A stretch of DNA of 32,453 nt from Duncaniella sp. (lineage in GTDB: Bacteria > Bacteroidota > Bacteroidia > Bacteroidales > Muribaculaceae), in assembly GCF_029054785.1 (NCBI RefSeq), contig NZ_JAIDEN010000165.1, forward strand, positions 1 through 32,453, given 5' to 3'. Position 1 is the stretch's first letter; every line of letters starts with the position of its first letter. Positions 8,132 through 16,759 of this stretch are shown one piece after another. A model generated the notes under the pieces. It was given only the letters and a program-made list of their open reading frames with translations. It had not been told where the DNA came from and searched no databases. Position numbers and translations under genes: made by a program.

Positions 8132-8887
8132 TCAGATGATTTCGAGATTGGCCTCCAGACGCTGACGGACCACCTCATATATCATGACTCCGGCTGCAAC
8201 TGAAACATTCAGTGAGCCGATGTTTCCGAACATCGGAATGCCCACGCGGGTATCACACTGCTTCATGGCTTCCGGAGAAATGCCGACATCCTCCGCACCC
8301 ATAACGATGGCAACCGGATCGGAATATTTGCCCTCGGTGTAATTGATGTCAGATTTTTCAGTCACAGCAACCACATTGTAGCCATTCTCACGCAGGAATT
8401 TAGCAGCCCATGCGATCGACGAAACGCGACACACCGGGATATGATGCAATGCACCGGCAGAAGTCTTGATGGCATCTCCGCCGACAGAAACACTGCCATG
8501 CTCCGGAATAACGATCGCATCCACTCCCGCACACTCGCAGGTACGCGCGATAGCACCGAAGTTTCTGACATCGGTGATTCCGTCAAGCAATACGATGAAC
8601 GGCAAAATACCGGCTTCATAAAGTTCAGGCACAAGATGATCAAGCCTATGGTATGTTACGGCAGACATCATGGCCAGCACACCCTGATGGTTCTTACGGG
8701 TAATGCGGTTGATACGCTCAACCGGCACCCTCTGCATCACAACCCTATTGGCACGGGCAAGCGAAATCAGTTCCGAAGCCAGATCGCCCTGCAAATCCTT
8801 GGCAATAAAAATCTTGTCAATCTCTTTTCCGGCCTCGATAGCCTCCATCACAGCCCGAAGGCCATAAATATAATCGTTGCGGTCCAC
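8132..8887 (-). CDS. rlmB: 23S rRNA 2'-O-methyltransferase, RlmB/TrmH (SpoU) family
   Basis: SPOUT-class methyltransferase that most likely makes Gm2251 in 23S rRNA. The 251-residue product has an N-terminal substrate-binding domain (about 1-80, starting YIYGLRAVMEAI) and the trefoil-knot SpoU domain with motif 1 DGITDVRNFGAIART (102-116), motif 2 VMGAEDVGIS (195-204) and motif 3 IPMFGNIGSLNVSVAAG (217-233). It is the last gene of the dnaN operon, 66 nt after recN. Specificity for rRNA rather than tRNA is from family resemblance. Confidence 0.9.
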   Translation of the reverse strand: MDRNDYIYGLRAVMEAIEAGKEIDKIFIAKDLQGDLASELISLARANRVVMQRVPVERINRITRKNHQGVLAMMSAVTYHRLDHLVPELYEAGILPFIVLLDGITDVRNFGAIARTCECAGVDAIVIPEHGSVSVGGDAIKTSAGALHHIPVCRVSSIAWAAKFLRENGYNVVAVTEKSDINYTEGKYSDPVAIVMGAEDVGISPEAMKQCDTRVGIPMFGNIGSLNVSVAAGVMIYEVVRQRLEANLEII

Positions 8888-8953
8888 GTCTTTTTATTCT
8901 ATATAATTTTTTATTAGTCTGTTATTTCTTTATTTCAAACAAATCCCGCTCTC

Positions 8954-10615
8954 TCAGCCCTGAGCCAAAAGACTTCGGGCTGCGGCAATAGCTGCGGCAT
9001 CAATGTCAGCGCCCCCAAGCATCGCGGCTATCGAGCTGACACGCTCCTCGTCACTCAGCAGAGAGATACGCGTGTGGGTCGAATGCTCGTCATCCTCCTT
9101 GTAGACACGATACTGATGTGCACCTTTCGAAGCCACTTGCGGAAGATGGGTAATGGTTGTTACCTGAATATTCTTTGAAATATCCTTCATCATCTGCCCC
9201 ATCCGGTTGGCGACATCGCCTGACACTCCGGTGTCAATCTCATCAAATATGATGCTCGGCAACTGCATACGCGATGCGATGATCGACTTTATCGACAGCA
9301 TCAGGCGAGAAATCTCACCTCCTGACGCAGTGGCGCCGACCGGCATCAGCGGCTGATTCTTGTTGAACGCAACCATGAACTCAACACTGTCACATCCGGT
9401 TGAACTCATGTCGGCAGGAGTGACACTGATCTCACAGCGAAGATTTTTCATGCCCAAAGGCATCGCAATTTCAGTCAGATGCTTTCCGAATCTCACAGCC
9501 TCTTCCTGACGGGCTTTCGAAATTTCCTGAGCAGCCTCTTTGGCAAGAGCCTTTGCCCGGCGGGCATCCCTCTCCAGTTCCTCAATGGTGTCATCTGAGT
9601 CATCGAGAGCCTTCAACTTCGCTCTGAGTGAATCGCGCAAATCAATCAGACCGTCGGCATCATCCACATGATGCTTATGACACAGCGAATATATCGCACC
9701 CAGACGCTCTTCGATTGAAGCCAAAGCCGACGGATCGGCACCAAGACTTTCGTCAAGACCCCTGAGAGTCGAAGCGATGTCCGAAATCTCGATCTTTGCA
9801 GACTCCAGACGTTCAGGGATGGAGTCTGAACTGTCAAGCAGATCGTCAAGATCGTCACAGGCTTCCATCGCCTTTTCAAGCAGATGCAAAGCGCCTCCGC
9901 CTTCTCCGTCAAGAGCGCCAGTAGCTCTCGACAAAGCCTCCTTTATCGAAGCAAGATTGGTCAGGACATCCCTCTCCCGTTCGAGATCCGCCTGTTCGCC
10001 ACGCTGAAGATTGAGTTCTTCAATCTGCTCAAGCTGATAACGGGTAAACTCCTCGTCCTCACGCGAGCGTTCTATTCTGGCACGGGCCACTTTCAGCCGC
10101 TTGATCGCTTCCCGCAGCGCGTTGAATCTGACCTGATAGGCTTTCAGGCGCGGTGCGTTTCCGGCAAGAGTGTCGATCACGTCAAGCTGGAAAGCCGGAG
10201 TAGCCAGCAACTGATTCTGATGCTGGGAATGGATGTCGATCAGATGCAGACTGACCTCGCGGAGTTTCGTGAGAGGGACCGGAGAGTCATTGACAAAAGC
10301 GCGTGAACGTCCGGCAGGCGAAATTTCGCGACGCAGAATGCAACGCTCGTCATCCCACTCAATGTCTTCCTGCAAACAGAACTCTTTCAGCAAGGGATAG
10401 TCTTTTACGGAAAACACGGCCTCAATGACACTTTTGGCGTCAGGGTTGCTCACCACACGAGTATCAGCCCTTGCGCCAAGCAACATGGAAAGAGCGCCGA
10501 GAATGATCGACTTTCCGGCACCGGTCTCACCGGTGATTACATTGAAACCCGGATGAAAACTGATGTCGATCAAGTCAATCAGCGCATAGTTCGATATGTG
10601 GAGTGATTCTAACAC
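8954..10615 (-). CDS. recN: DNA repair protein RecN
   Basis: SMC-like ATPase that acts early in double-strand break repair. The 553-residue product has Walker A GETGAGKS (29-36) after FHPGFNVIT, a central pair of coiled coils (about 155-370), and a C-terminal head with the ABC signature GATASGGEISRLML and Walker B SIIFDEIDTGVSG. Length and order are as in the family. It sits between DUF4835 and rlmB, 44 nt downstream of the former. Confidence 0.96.
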   Translation of the reverse strand: MLESLHISNYALIDLIDISFHPGFNVITGETGAGKSIILGALSMLLGARADTRVVSNPDAKSVIEAVFSVKDYPLLKEFCLQEDIEWDDERCILRREISPAGRSRAFVNDSPVPLTKLREVSLHLIDIHSQHQNQLLATPAFQLDVIDTLAGNAPRLKAYQVRFNALREAIKRLKVARARIERSREDEEFTRYQLEQIEELNLQRGEQADLERERDVLTNLASIKEALSRATGALDGEGGGALHLLEKAMEACDDLDDLLDSSDSIPERLESAKIEISDIASTLRGLDESLGADPSALASIEERLGAIYSLCHKHHVDDADGLIDLRDSLRAKLKALDDSDDTIEELERDARRAKALAKEAAQEISKARQEEAVRFGKHLTEIAMPLGMKNLRCEISVTPADMSSTGCDSVEFMVAFNKNQPLMPVGATASGGEISRLMLSIKSIIASRMQLPSIIFDEIDTGVSGDVANRMGQMMKDISKNIQVTTITHLPQVASKGAHQYRVYKEDDEHSTHTRISLLSDEERVSSIAAMLGGADIDAAAIAAARSLLAQG

Positions 10616-10659
10616 TTCTTTGAGAGTTTAATGATATTACTTTTTTTCACAGGCTGACA

Positions 10660-11565
10660 TCAGGAATCGCCACGCTTGATCTGATCGAGCCTCTGCTGCT
10701 CTGTCGGGAAAATGGCCGACAACACATCATAGGCATGCTGCCGCTCATCGGCTGTCGCTTTCGAATAGATGTTCACAAGCTCATCAAGTTTGGCATCCTT
10801 GAACATCGACAGTCCGACTGACATCGGGGCCACCTTATGGATCTCCGTGAGAATATCCAGTGAGGTGTCAATCGTCTTTCGTCCCTTTTCCGGACTGACA
10901 GACATCTGGTCAAGGCCCTGAAGATGATAATTGTAATAGAGGTCACGCAAACGGCGGGTCGAAGGATCAGCGAACGAGGCAAGCACGGCGGCGCGGTTTT
11001 TTGTGTCCTCAAAGGCCTTCCAGCCACTTTCGCCCGACGACTGCCCCTGATGGACAATCGTTTCGAGCCGGTCAAAGTACGGATCTCCGCCGCGAGGCGA
11101 GAAAGAGTCGAAATCAACCGCCAGGATCAGATAGATATAAAAATTCAATATCTGCGTCAGCTGACTTTCCATATTTGTCTCCGAATAGATCAGAGGCTCG
11201 TTTTCCTGATAGGCAAACTCAATCTTGTTGTCCTTGAAGTTTATCAGGGTTGTCGTGTATGACGAATTGTAGACCGGTCTTGTGGACTGGACCTGAAGAG
11301 AGCCTTCCATCGCGCCGGTCGATTCGTCATATTTGGTGATTGTGAAAAACAGCGTGCACTCGATCTTTTCGTTAGGCGAAAACTGGGTCTGAGTCCACTG
11401 GCTTGTATTCACATACTCATTGACAGCGTTCTGCAATGTCTCAAACACACTCTTGTTGGTTCCTTCGAGCTGCGACGTGTTGATCTCGACACGGCAATTC
11501 AGTTCCTGAGCCATTCCGGCAGCAGAAACGATCAGCGAAACGAGGAAAGAAACAAGAGCTTTCAT
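10660..11565 (-). CDS. DUF4835 family exported protein
   Basis: A 301-residue protein with a signal peptide ending about AAGMAQ (residue 20), predicted to be periplasmic or outer-membrane associated. It matches the DUF4835 family of Bacteroidota, which some databases name PorD and link to type IX secretion; no biochemical role can be read from the sequence. Features seen are a beta-rich first half (DESTGAMEGSLQVQSTRPVY) and a helical second half including FSPRGGDPYFD (about 154-164). The place between coaBC and recN is one I associate with this family in Bacteroidota, which supports the assignment. Confidence 0.82.
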   Translation of the reverse strand: MKALVSFLVSLIVSAAGMAQELNCRVEINTSQLEGTNKSVFETLQNAVNEYVNTSQWTQTQFSPNEKIECTLFFTITKYDESTGAMEGSLQVQSTRPVYNSSYTTTLINFKDNKIEFAYQENEPLIYSETNMESQLTQILNFYIYLILAVDFDSFSPRGGDPYFDRLETIVHQGQSSGESGWKAFEDTKNRAAVLASFADPSTRRLRDLYYNYHLQGLDQMSVSPEKGRKTIDTSLDILTEIHKVAPMSVGLSMFKDAKLDELVNIYSKATADERQHAYDVLSAIFPTEQQRLDQIKRGDS

Positions 11566-11588
11566 AAAATTGAAATCAACAAAGATTA

Positions 11589-12812
11589 TCAGAGGCCTTT
11601 CAGTTCCGGCCGAAGTCCGATGACGGAATCGACCACATCTTTGGCCACAGCCTGCTTTGACTTGAGTCCGAACTCCGTGCGGTCGCCTGACGATGTCAGG
11701 ACAGTCACCTTGTTGGTATCCGTACCGAATCCTGCACCTTGATCACGCAAGGAATTGAGCACGATCATATCCAGATTCTTGCGCTGCATCTTACCTACGG
11801 CATTGTCAAGCTCATGGTCAGTCTCCAGCGCGAATCCTACCAGGATCTGGTCATCCCGCTTCCTGGAGCCGAGTGTAGCGGCAATGTCAGGATTCTTCAC
11901 AAGGCTTATGACCGGCACATCGTCATGCTCGCGCTTTATTTTTCTGTCAGCGACCTCAGCAGGCGCATAATCAGCGACAGCCGCGCACATTACAGCGACA
12001 TCACTCTGCGGGAATGCATCCTGACAGGCCTGCAACATCTGCCGCGCCGACTCAACCTTAACCAGCCGGATCGACGGACTGACAGGCTTGAGCGAAACCG
12101 GACCGCTGACCAGGGTGACTTCAGCTCCACGGGAGGCGAACTCCTCGGCAATCGCATAGCCCATTTTACCGGATGAAAAGTTACCGATAAATCTGACGGG
12201 GTCAATGCGCTCATAAGTCGGACCGGCAGTGACAAGCACTTTTCTGCCGCTGAGATCTCCTTTGGCGGCAAAATAAGCCTCGATTGTCCTGAAGATATTT
12301 TCAGGCTCCTCCATGCGGCCTTTGCCGACAAGGCCGCTTGCGAGTTCTCCGCTTTCAGGCTCGATGATTACGTTGCCATAGCTGCGCAGAAGTTCAAGAT
12401 TGGCTGTGGTCGAGGGATGAGCCATCATGTCAAGGTCCATAGCCGGGGCCACGAAGACCTGCGATTTGGCTGACAAATAGGTGGTCACCAGCATATTGTC
12501 GGCAATGCCGTGGGCCATCTTTCCGATTGTCGAGGCAGTGGCCGGGGCGATCACCATGCAGTCGGCCCACAGGCCGAGATCCACGTGGGAATGCCACTCG
12601 CCCGTATTGGCTGTGAAAAACTCACTGACAACGGGCTTCTGACTCAAAGATGAAAGAGTCACAGGGGTTATGAACTGCTTTCCGGCGGGAGTGATGACAA
12701 CCTGCACCTCTGCCCCGGCCTTCACAAAAAGGCGGAGCAGGGAAACGGATTTATATGCGGCTATGCCTCCGCAAATTCCAAGAATAATATGCTTGCCTGC
12801 GAGAGGACTCAT
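11589..12812 (-). CDS. coaBC: Bifunctional phosphopantothenoylcysteine decarboxylase / synthetase
   Basis: Carries out two steps of coenzyme A synthesis: CTP-dependent coupling of cysteine to 4'-phosphopantothenate (CoaB) and FMN-dependent decarboxylation (CoaC). In the 407-residue product the CoaC half (1-180) has the catalytic-histidine motif HSHVDLG (74-80) and PAMDLDMM (124-131). The latter stands where E. coli has PAMNQQM, with Asp for Asn; I believe this is usual in Bacteroidota. The CoaB half (from about 190) has GPTYERIDPVRFIGNFSSG and the dimer/CTP region DRKIKR (about 289-294). Its ATG overlaps the stop of the exonuclease gene (ATGA). Confidence 0.95.
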   Translation of the reverse strand: MSPLAGKHIILGICGGIAAYKSVSLLRLFVKAGAEVQVVITPAGKQFITPVTLSSLSQKPVVSEFFTANTGEWHSHVDLGLWADCMVIAPATASTIGKMAHGIADNMLVTTYLSAKSQVFVAPAMDLDMMAHPSTTANLELLRSYGNVIIEPESGELASGLVGKGRMEEPENIFRTIEAYFAAKGDLSGRKVLVTAGPTYERIDPVRFIGNFSSGKMGYAIAEEFASRGAEVTLVSGPVSLKPVSPSIRLVKVESARQMLQACQDAFPQSDVAVMCAAVADYAPAEVADRKIKREHDDVPVISLVKNPDIAATLGSRKRDDQILVGFALETDHELDNAVGKMQRKNLDMIVLNSLRDQGAGFGTDTNKVTVLTSSGDRTEFGLKSKQAVAKDVVDSVIGLRPELKGL

Positions 12813-13570
12813 TTCATTGCGAGTTTTATGCGGGTAAAACAGTCTTTGGTATTCTGGGCGAAATCGCCTTTCATGATCCAGTCGTAGTACGAGGGATCCT
12901 TGCGGAACACTTCAGCTACCGGCTGTCCCTTGTATTTTCCGAAATTGACAATTTCACGGTCATTGTCGTCAAGCACGATGCGCCCCATGAAGTCAACGTT
13001 GCGGTTGACTCTGGAGAACTTGCTCAGCTCCTCCATGTCATTCGGCAGATCGTCGTAGCGGTCAAGCTGGGCTTTGAGCACTTCATAAGTAGCCCGCGTA
13101 TCGGCATTGGCCGAATGGGCGCCGTCAAGATCCTTGCCACAATAAAATTTATATGCGGCCACAAGTGTGCGCTGTTCCTTCTTGTGGAAAATCGTCTGCA
13201 CGTCAATGAAACGGGCTTTCGTGAAATCAAACTTCACCCCTGACCGCTGGAACTCCTGATCAAGCATCGGGACATCGAAACGGTTTGAATTGAAGCCTGC
13301 GATGTCACAGCCGGTCAGCTCGTTGGCCAGCGAACGGGCAATCTGCCGGAAAGTCGGCTCACCTGCCACATCCTCATCCGTGATGTGATGGACGGCTGTC
13401 GCTTCCGGCGGAATCGGCATTTCGGGATTGACTCTGCGGGTCTTCTCGATCTCCTGTCCGTCCGGAAGAATCTTTATAAGTGAAATCTCTACGATGCGAT
13501 CATGGAGAATGTCCACACCTGTGGTCTCAAGATCAAAAAAGACTATCGGTTTCTTAAGATTAAGCTGCAT
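12809..13570 (-). CDS. DnaQ-like 3'-5' exonuclease
   Basis: A 253-residue DEDDh exonuclease. ExoI motif FFDLETTGVD (11-20), ExoII with GFNSNRFDVPML (about 91-102) and ExoIII HSANADTRATYEVL (about 151-164, HxxxxD) are all present, so it should be active. The C-terminal 65 residues (NFGKYKGQPVAEVFRKDPSYY) form the small domain often attached to such exonucleases in Bacteroidota. It starts 6 nt after dnaN and overlaps coaBC. Lying directly behind the sliding clamp gene, it is a candidate replication proofreader, but an RNase-T-like or repair role is equally possible from sequence alone. Residues 2-6 (QLNLK) loosely resemble a clamp-binding motif. Confidence 0.88.
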   Translation of the reverse strand: MQLNLKKPIVFFDLETTGVDILHDRIVEISLIKILPDGQEIEKTRRVNPEMPIPPEATAVHHITDEDVAGEPTFRQIARSLANELTGCDIAGFNSNRFDVPMLDQEFQRSGVKFDFTKARFIDVQTIFHKKEQRTLVAAYKFYCGKDLDGAHSANADTRATYEVLKAQLDRYDDLPNDMEELSKFSRVNRNVDFMGRIVLDDNDREIVNFGKYKGQPVAEVFRKDPSYYDWIMKGDFAQNTKDCFTRIKLAMK

Positions 13571-13576
13571 GTCCTC

Positions 13577-14710
13577 TTAGAAATCAGTTACGTTCATCGG
13601 CATGAGGAGCATTGTCAGGCGGGTATCGGCCTTGTCCTCGGTCGGCAGAATCACAGCAGGTTTCGACGGATCGGCAAGTTTGAACACGATATCTTCGGTC
13701 CAGAGCACACCGGCAAGTTCCGAAAGATATGACGAGCTGAAGCCGATCACCATATTGCTGCCTGTGAAATCAGCCGAAAGAGTCTCCACACCGGAGGTGT
13801 TGTACTCATTGTCAGAAGCCTTGATTGTCACGCGTTCGGGGGTGACGTTGAACTTGATGAGACCGTGGCCTTCGTCAACGAAGAGGCTCACACGGCGCAC
13901 AGCAGTTGTGAACGAATGGCGGTTGACAGTGAGTGTGAACGGATTGTTCTCCGGAATCACTCTTGTATAATCGGGATAGCGGCCCTTGACAAGACGGCTC
14001 TCGAATGTGAATGTATCTGTCTCGAATGTTACACCCGACTGCTGATCGAGCTTGACTGTCACTTCTTCGTCACGGCTGAACACACTGCGGAACACGTTGG
14101 TTGACTTGTTGGGAAGAATAAACGAGCCTTCGATCTCAGGCGAAAGGCTACAATCCTCGAAACGCACCAGCTTGTGGGTATCGGTGGCTACAAAGACAAG
14201 TTTGTCAGGCTTGATGTCCCAATAGACACCCATCATCTGCGGGCGCAGCATGTCTGTGCCTGCGGCAAAGGAGGTATATTCCAGACCTCTGAGAAGAGCC
14301 GATCCGGGAGCCTTGAACACCAGCAGATTTTCAGATTCCTTGTTGCGGTCGAAATGGGGATATTCCGAGCCCTTGAGGCCCATGAATTTATAAGAACCGT
14401 TGGGATGGGACATCTCTACGGCAAGAGTGACCTCGTCAATCACGAAATTAAGTTCCTGCTCAGGCATGACGCGAAGGAGTTCGACAATACGGCGGGCGTC
14501 GATACAGAACTCGCCCTCTCCTTCAACATCCATGATCGGAATACGTCCGCAGAGCATGTTTTCACCATCACAAGCGGTAATAGTCAACACGCTGCCCTCG
14601 ATCGAAAAAAGAAAATTGTTAAGGATCGTCAGCGCATTTTTTGCATTGATGACTTTGCTTACTGATGAAGCAAAATTATGAAGCGTCTTACTGGGAACGG
14701 TAAATTTCAT
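13577..14710 (-). CDS. dnaN: DNA polymerase III beta sliding clamp
   Basis: Ring-shaped processivity factor for replication. The 377-residue product starts MKFTVPSKTLHNFASSVSKV and shows the three-domain clamp pattern, with LNNFLFSIEGSVLTITACDG in domain 1, the central FILPNKS, and the C-terminal LLMPMNV in place of the usual (M)PMR(L). An in-frame start at 14761 would add 17 residues that cover the promoter, so it is rejected. It is first in a six-gene operon and is not accompanied by dnaA or recF, so this is probably not the replication origin. Confidence 0.96.
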   Translation of the reverse strand: MKFTVPSKTLHNFASSVSKVINAKNALTILNNFLFSIEGSVLTITACDGENMLCGRIPIMDVEGEGEFCIDARRIVELLRVMPEQELNFVIDEVTLAVEMSHPNGSYKFMGLKGSEYPHFDRNKESENLLVFKAPGSALLRGLEYTSFAAGTDMLRPQMMGVYWDIKPDKLVFVATDTHKLVRFEDCSLSPEIEGSFILPNKSTNVFRSVFSRDEEVTVKLDQQSGVTFETDTFTFESRLVKGRYPDYTRVIPENNPFTLTVNRHSFTTAVRRVSLFVDEGHGLIKFNVTPERVTIKASDNEYNTSGVETLSADFTGSNMVIGFSSSYLSELAGVLWTEDIVFKLADPSKPAVILPTEDKADTRLTMLLMPMNVTDF

Positions 14711-14737
14711 ATCGTTTTTATTTGAGTTTTTATCCCA

Positions 14738-14768
14738 CAAAGTTAGCACAAAATTTCTCAATTAGCAA
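14738..14768 (-). promoter_or_regulatory. Promoter of the dnaN operon
   Basis: On the minus strand TTG (14768-14766) and TAACTTTG (14745-14738) are spaced by 20 nt, an excellent match. Transcription would start about 20-25 nt before the dnaN ATG. Confidence 0.7.
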
Positions 14769-14788
14769 CCGGCGAAAAATTAATTTAG

Positions 14789-14796
14789 TAACTTTG
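14789..14796 (+). promoter_or_regulatory. Promoter -7 box of the EamA transporter gene
   Basis: TAACTTTG at 14789-14796 is a perfect -7 box, with no clear TTG at -33. It would yield a leader of only about 20 nt. It is divergent from the dnaN promoter, whose -33 element lies 20 nt away. Confidence 0.5.
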
Positions 14797-14823
14797 CACG
14801 AATTTTTGATAACACAGTCAGCT

Positions 14824-15699
14824 ATGTGGGTAATACTTGCAATGATCTCCGCCCTGTGTCTCGGCTTCTATGACATAATGAAAAAACTGTCAGTCGACGG
14901 CAACAATGTGCTCGGCGTCCTCTTCCTCAACACTCTTTTCGGATCGCTTTTCATGCTTCCGGTAATTATAATCGGCATAAGTCATGGCAATTACGGACTG
15001 GGCAACACCCTGGCCGGACATGGCGCAATCCTCATAAAATCAGGCATAGTCCTGAGTTCATGGCTTTTGGGTTATGCGAGCATCAAGCATCTGCCGCTGA
15101 CAATTGCGGGTCCTGTCAATGCGTCGCGTCCGGTGATGGTGCTCGTCGGCGCCCTCCTGCTTTTCGGCGAAAGACTCAACGCATGGCAGTGGGCCGGTGT
15201 GATCCTCGGTTTCTGGTCGCTCTATTTCATCAGCCGCGTCGGAGGCAAAGAGGGAATCTCGATCAAGTCAAACAAATGGGTCTGGATGGCTATCGGCGCC
15301 ACGGTCATGGGTGCCGTAAGCGCTCTTTACGACAAATATCTTCTCACCCGCTATGAACCGCTGGAAGTCCAGGCCTGGTATTCGCTCTATCAGCTGTTCA
15401 TCATGGGCGTCACCATCGGACTGATTCTCCGCGGCAAAGGTTCGGCCACCAAATTGCAGTGGCGCTGGACAATTCCGCTGATCTCACTGTTTCTGACCGT
15501 GGCTGACATAGCATATTTTTACAGTCTTTCATTAGACGGATCGATGATCGCAGTTGTCTCCATGATCCGCCGCGGCAGCGTGATTGTCTCGTTCTTCTAT
15601 GGGGTGATCGCTCTTCACGAAAAGAACATCCGGCTCAAGCTGCTCGATCTCACGCTGTTGCTCATCGGCCTTACATTCCTCGTGATCGGCAGTCTTTAG
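14824..15699 (+). CDS. EamA/DMT family membrane transporter
   Basis: A 291-residue inner-membrane protein of the drug/metabolite transporter superfamily. Hydrophobic segments along the whole length fit ten transmembrane helices in two EamA repeats (about 3-135 and 157-290). The conserved ends of repeat 1 (ASRPVMVLVGALLLFGERLNAWQWAGVILGF region) and repeat 2 (RRGSVIVSFFYGVIAL, then LLIGLTFLVIGSL) are visible. The ATG at 14824 fits the first helix MWVILAMISALCLGFYDIM; starts further upstream would lie in the promoter. The substrate is not predictable. It stands alone between divergent dnaN and a convergent gene 44 nt away. Confidence 0.88.
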   Translation: MWVILAMISALCLGFYDIMKKLSVDGNNVLGVLFLNTLFGSLFMLPVIIIGISHGNYGLGNTLAGHGAILIKSGIVLSSWLLGYASIKHLPLTIAGPVNASRPVMVLVGALLLFGERLNAWQWAGVILGFWSLYFISRVGGKEGISIKSNKWVWMAIGATVMGAVSALYDKYLLTRYEPLEVQAWYSLYQLFIMGVTIGLILRGKGSATKLQWRWTIPLISLFLTVADIAYFYSLSLDGSMIAVVSMIRRGSVIVSFFYGVIALHEKNIRLKLLDLTLLLIGLTFLVIGSL

Positions 15700-15743
15700 G
15701 AAATTCCATCTTATAGATGACATCGGAATTACCGGCGTCATGA

Positions 15744-16745
15744 TCATTTCAGACGCATCTTGGAAAATCTGACTGTTGTTTTCAGCAGCGGAAACGAGAG
15801 CGAAAGAATGGCATCGTCGGTCATCTGCGCATGGATGTCACGTGTGATTGGCTCAAAAGTCGAGTCGATCCATTCCAGATCATAATGGTCCAGGAATATT
15901 GTCGGTTTCAGGCTTCCTTTCAGCATCATCGGACTCCAGTCGGAAGCATAGGTCTCCGCCCCGCTGACATAAATTATATCATAAGCCTCAGTAGCATCGT
16001 TTCTGACAACTGCAAGAAGATAGCGACCTCCCATGCGCGCATACTGCGGATTGTTTTCTCTGTCAAGATACTGCCAGAACCCCTCTATCGGGTCTGTCGA
16101 TTCCAGCAAATAGCTTTTCAGGGAGGTCTCGGTCCAGGCTGTGGCCAGTCTGCGACCGGGAGCGATGGATGTTTCTATGGAAAATGAAGCGACAGACAAG
16201 GGTCCCTTGCTCCACAGCCCGACACTTTCAGGCGCGTCGGCAAACACGGCGTCAGACATAAAAATCTCCGTCATGTTCTTGCCTCCGCCGCGGATCTCAA
16301 GCCGCTGACGCTTGCGGTCAAACAGAAGCTGAATGGTGTTATAGTCACCGGAAGCACTGTCAAAGGCGCTTACATCACTGCTCCAGATCTCTTTCCCGCC
16401 ACGCGTTAAAGTCAGAATGCTCTGACGGCGGTCAAGAATATCGCCGAAGGCCGTGTTACCGTGGCGCAACATCAGTCCCAGGGTATCGTCAGGAAAAGCG
16501 ACGGAAAATCCCCAGTAGTTGGGCGCGGCCCCTACCCGTTCGCCGATTCCGGCCATCGCCGCCCGCACGTCTATAATATATGAATCAGCATCCGCTGCCA
16601 ACGGCATCAGGCTGGTGCTGTCGGTCAGAAGAAAGGGGGTGTCCGCATATACCCTTTCAGCAGTCTGCCGCCCGAACGACGGCAGAGACTGCACAAGGGA
16701 AATGAATATCAGGACTCCTCGAAGGAGAGAAACGGGAGTTGCCAT
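15744..16745 (-). CDS. Exported protein of unknown function downstream of purF
   Basis: I do not recognise this 333-residue protein. It starts with a probable signal peptide (MATPVSLLRGVLIFISLVQS..., cleavage near residue 25), so it should be periplasmic or surface exposed. Residues about 40-200 are beta-rich with a pattern like a concanavalin-type sandwich (YWGFSVAFPDD, then LLFDRKRQRLEIRGGG). The last 130 residues contain DPIEGFWQYLDRENNPQYARMG and look like a second small beta domain. A TTG at 16763 overlapping the purF stop is an alternative start, but the ATG at 16745 gives a cleaner signal peptide. It follows purF by 14 nt and is likely co-transcribed, which is odd for an exported protein. 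Confidence 0.7.
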   Translation of the reverse strand: MATPVSLLRGVLIFISLVQSLPSFGRQTAERVYADTPFLLTDSTSLMPLAADADSYIIDVRAAMAGIGERVGAAPNYWGFSVAFPDDTLGLMLRHGNTAFGDILDRRQSILTLTRGGKEIWSSDVSAFDSASGDYNTIQLLFDRKRQRLEIRGGGKNMTEIFMSDAVFADAPESVGLWSKGPLSVASFSIETSIAPGRRLATAWTETSLKSYLLESTDPIEGFWQYLDRENNPQYARMGGRYLLAVVRNDATEAYDIIYVSGAETYASDWSPMMLKGSLKPTIFLDHYDLEWIDSTFEPITRDIHAQMTDDAILSLSFPLLKTTVRFSKMRLK

Positions 16746-16759
16746 ATCAAAAGACAGGA

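Noticed and set aside
13577..14768. Replication origin next to dnaN
   Set aside because: No dnaA, recF or gyrB and no visible cluster of DnaA boxes accompany dnaN here.
15700..15743. Terminator between the EamA gene and the convergent exported-protein gene
   Set aside because: Only a weak CATC-TTATA-GATG hairpin with an interrupted outer stem is present, and there is no T-tract.
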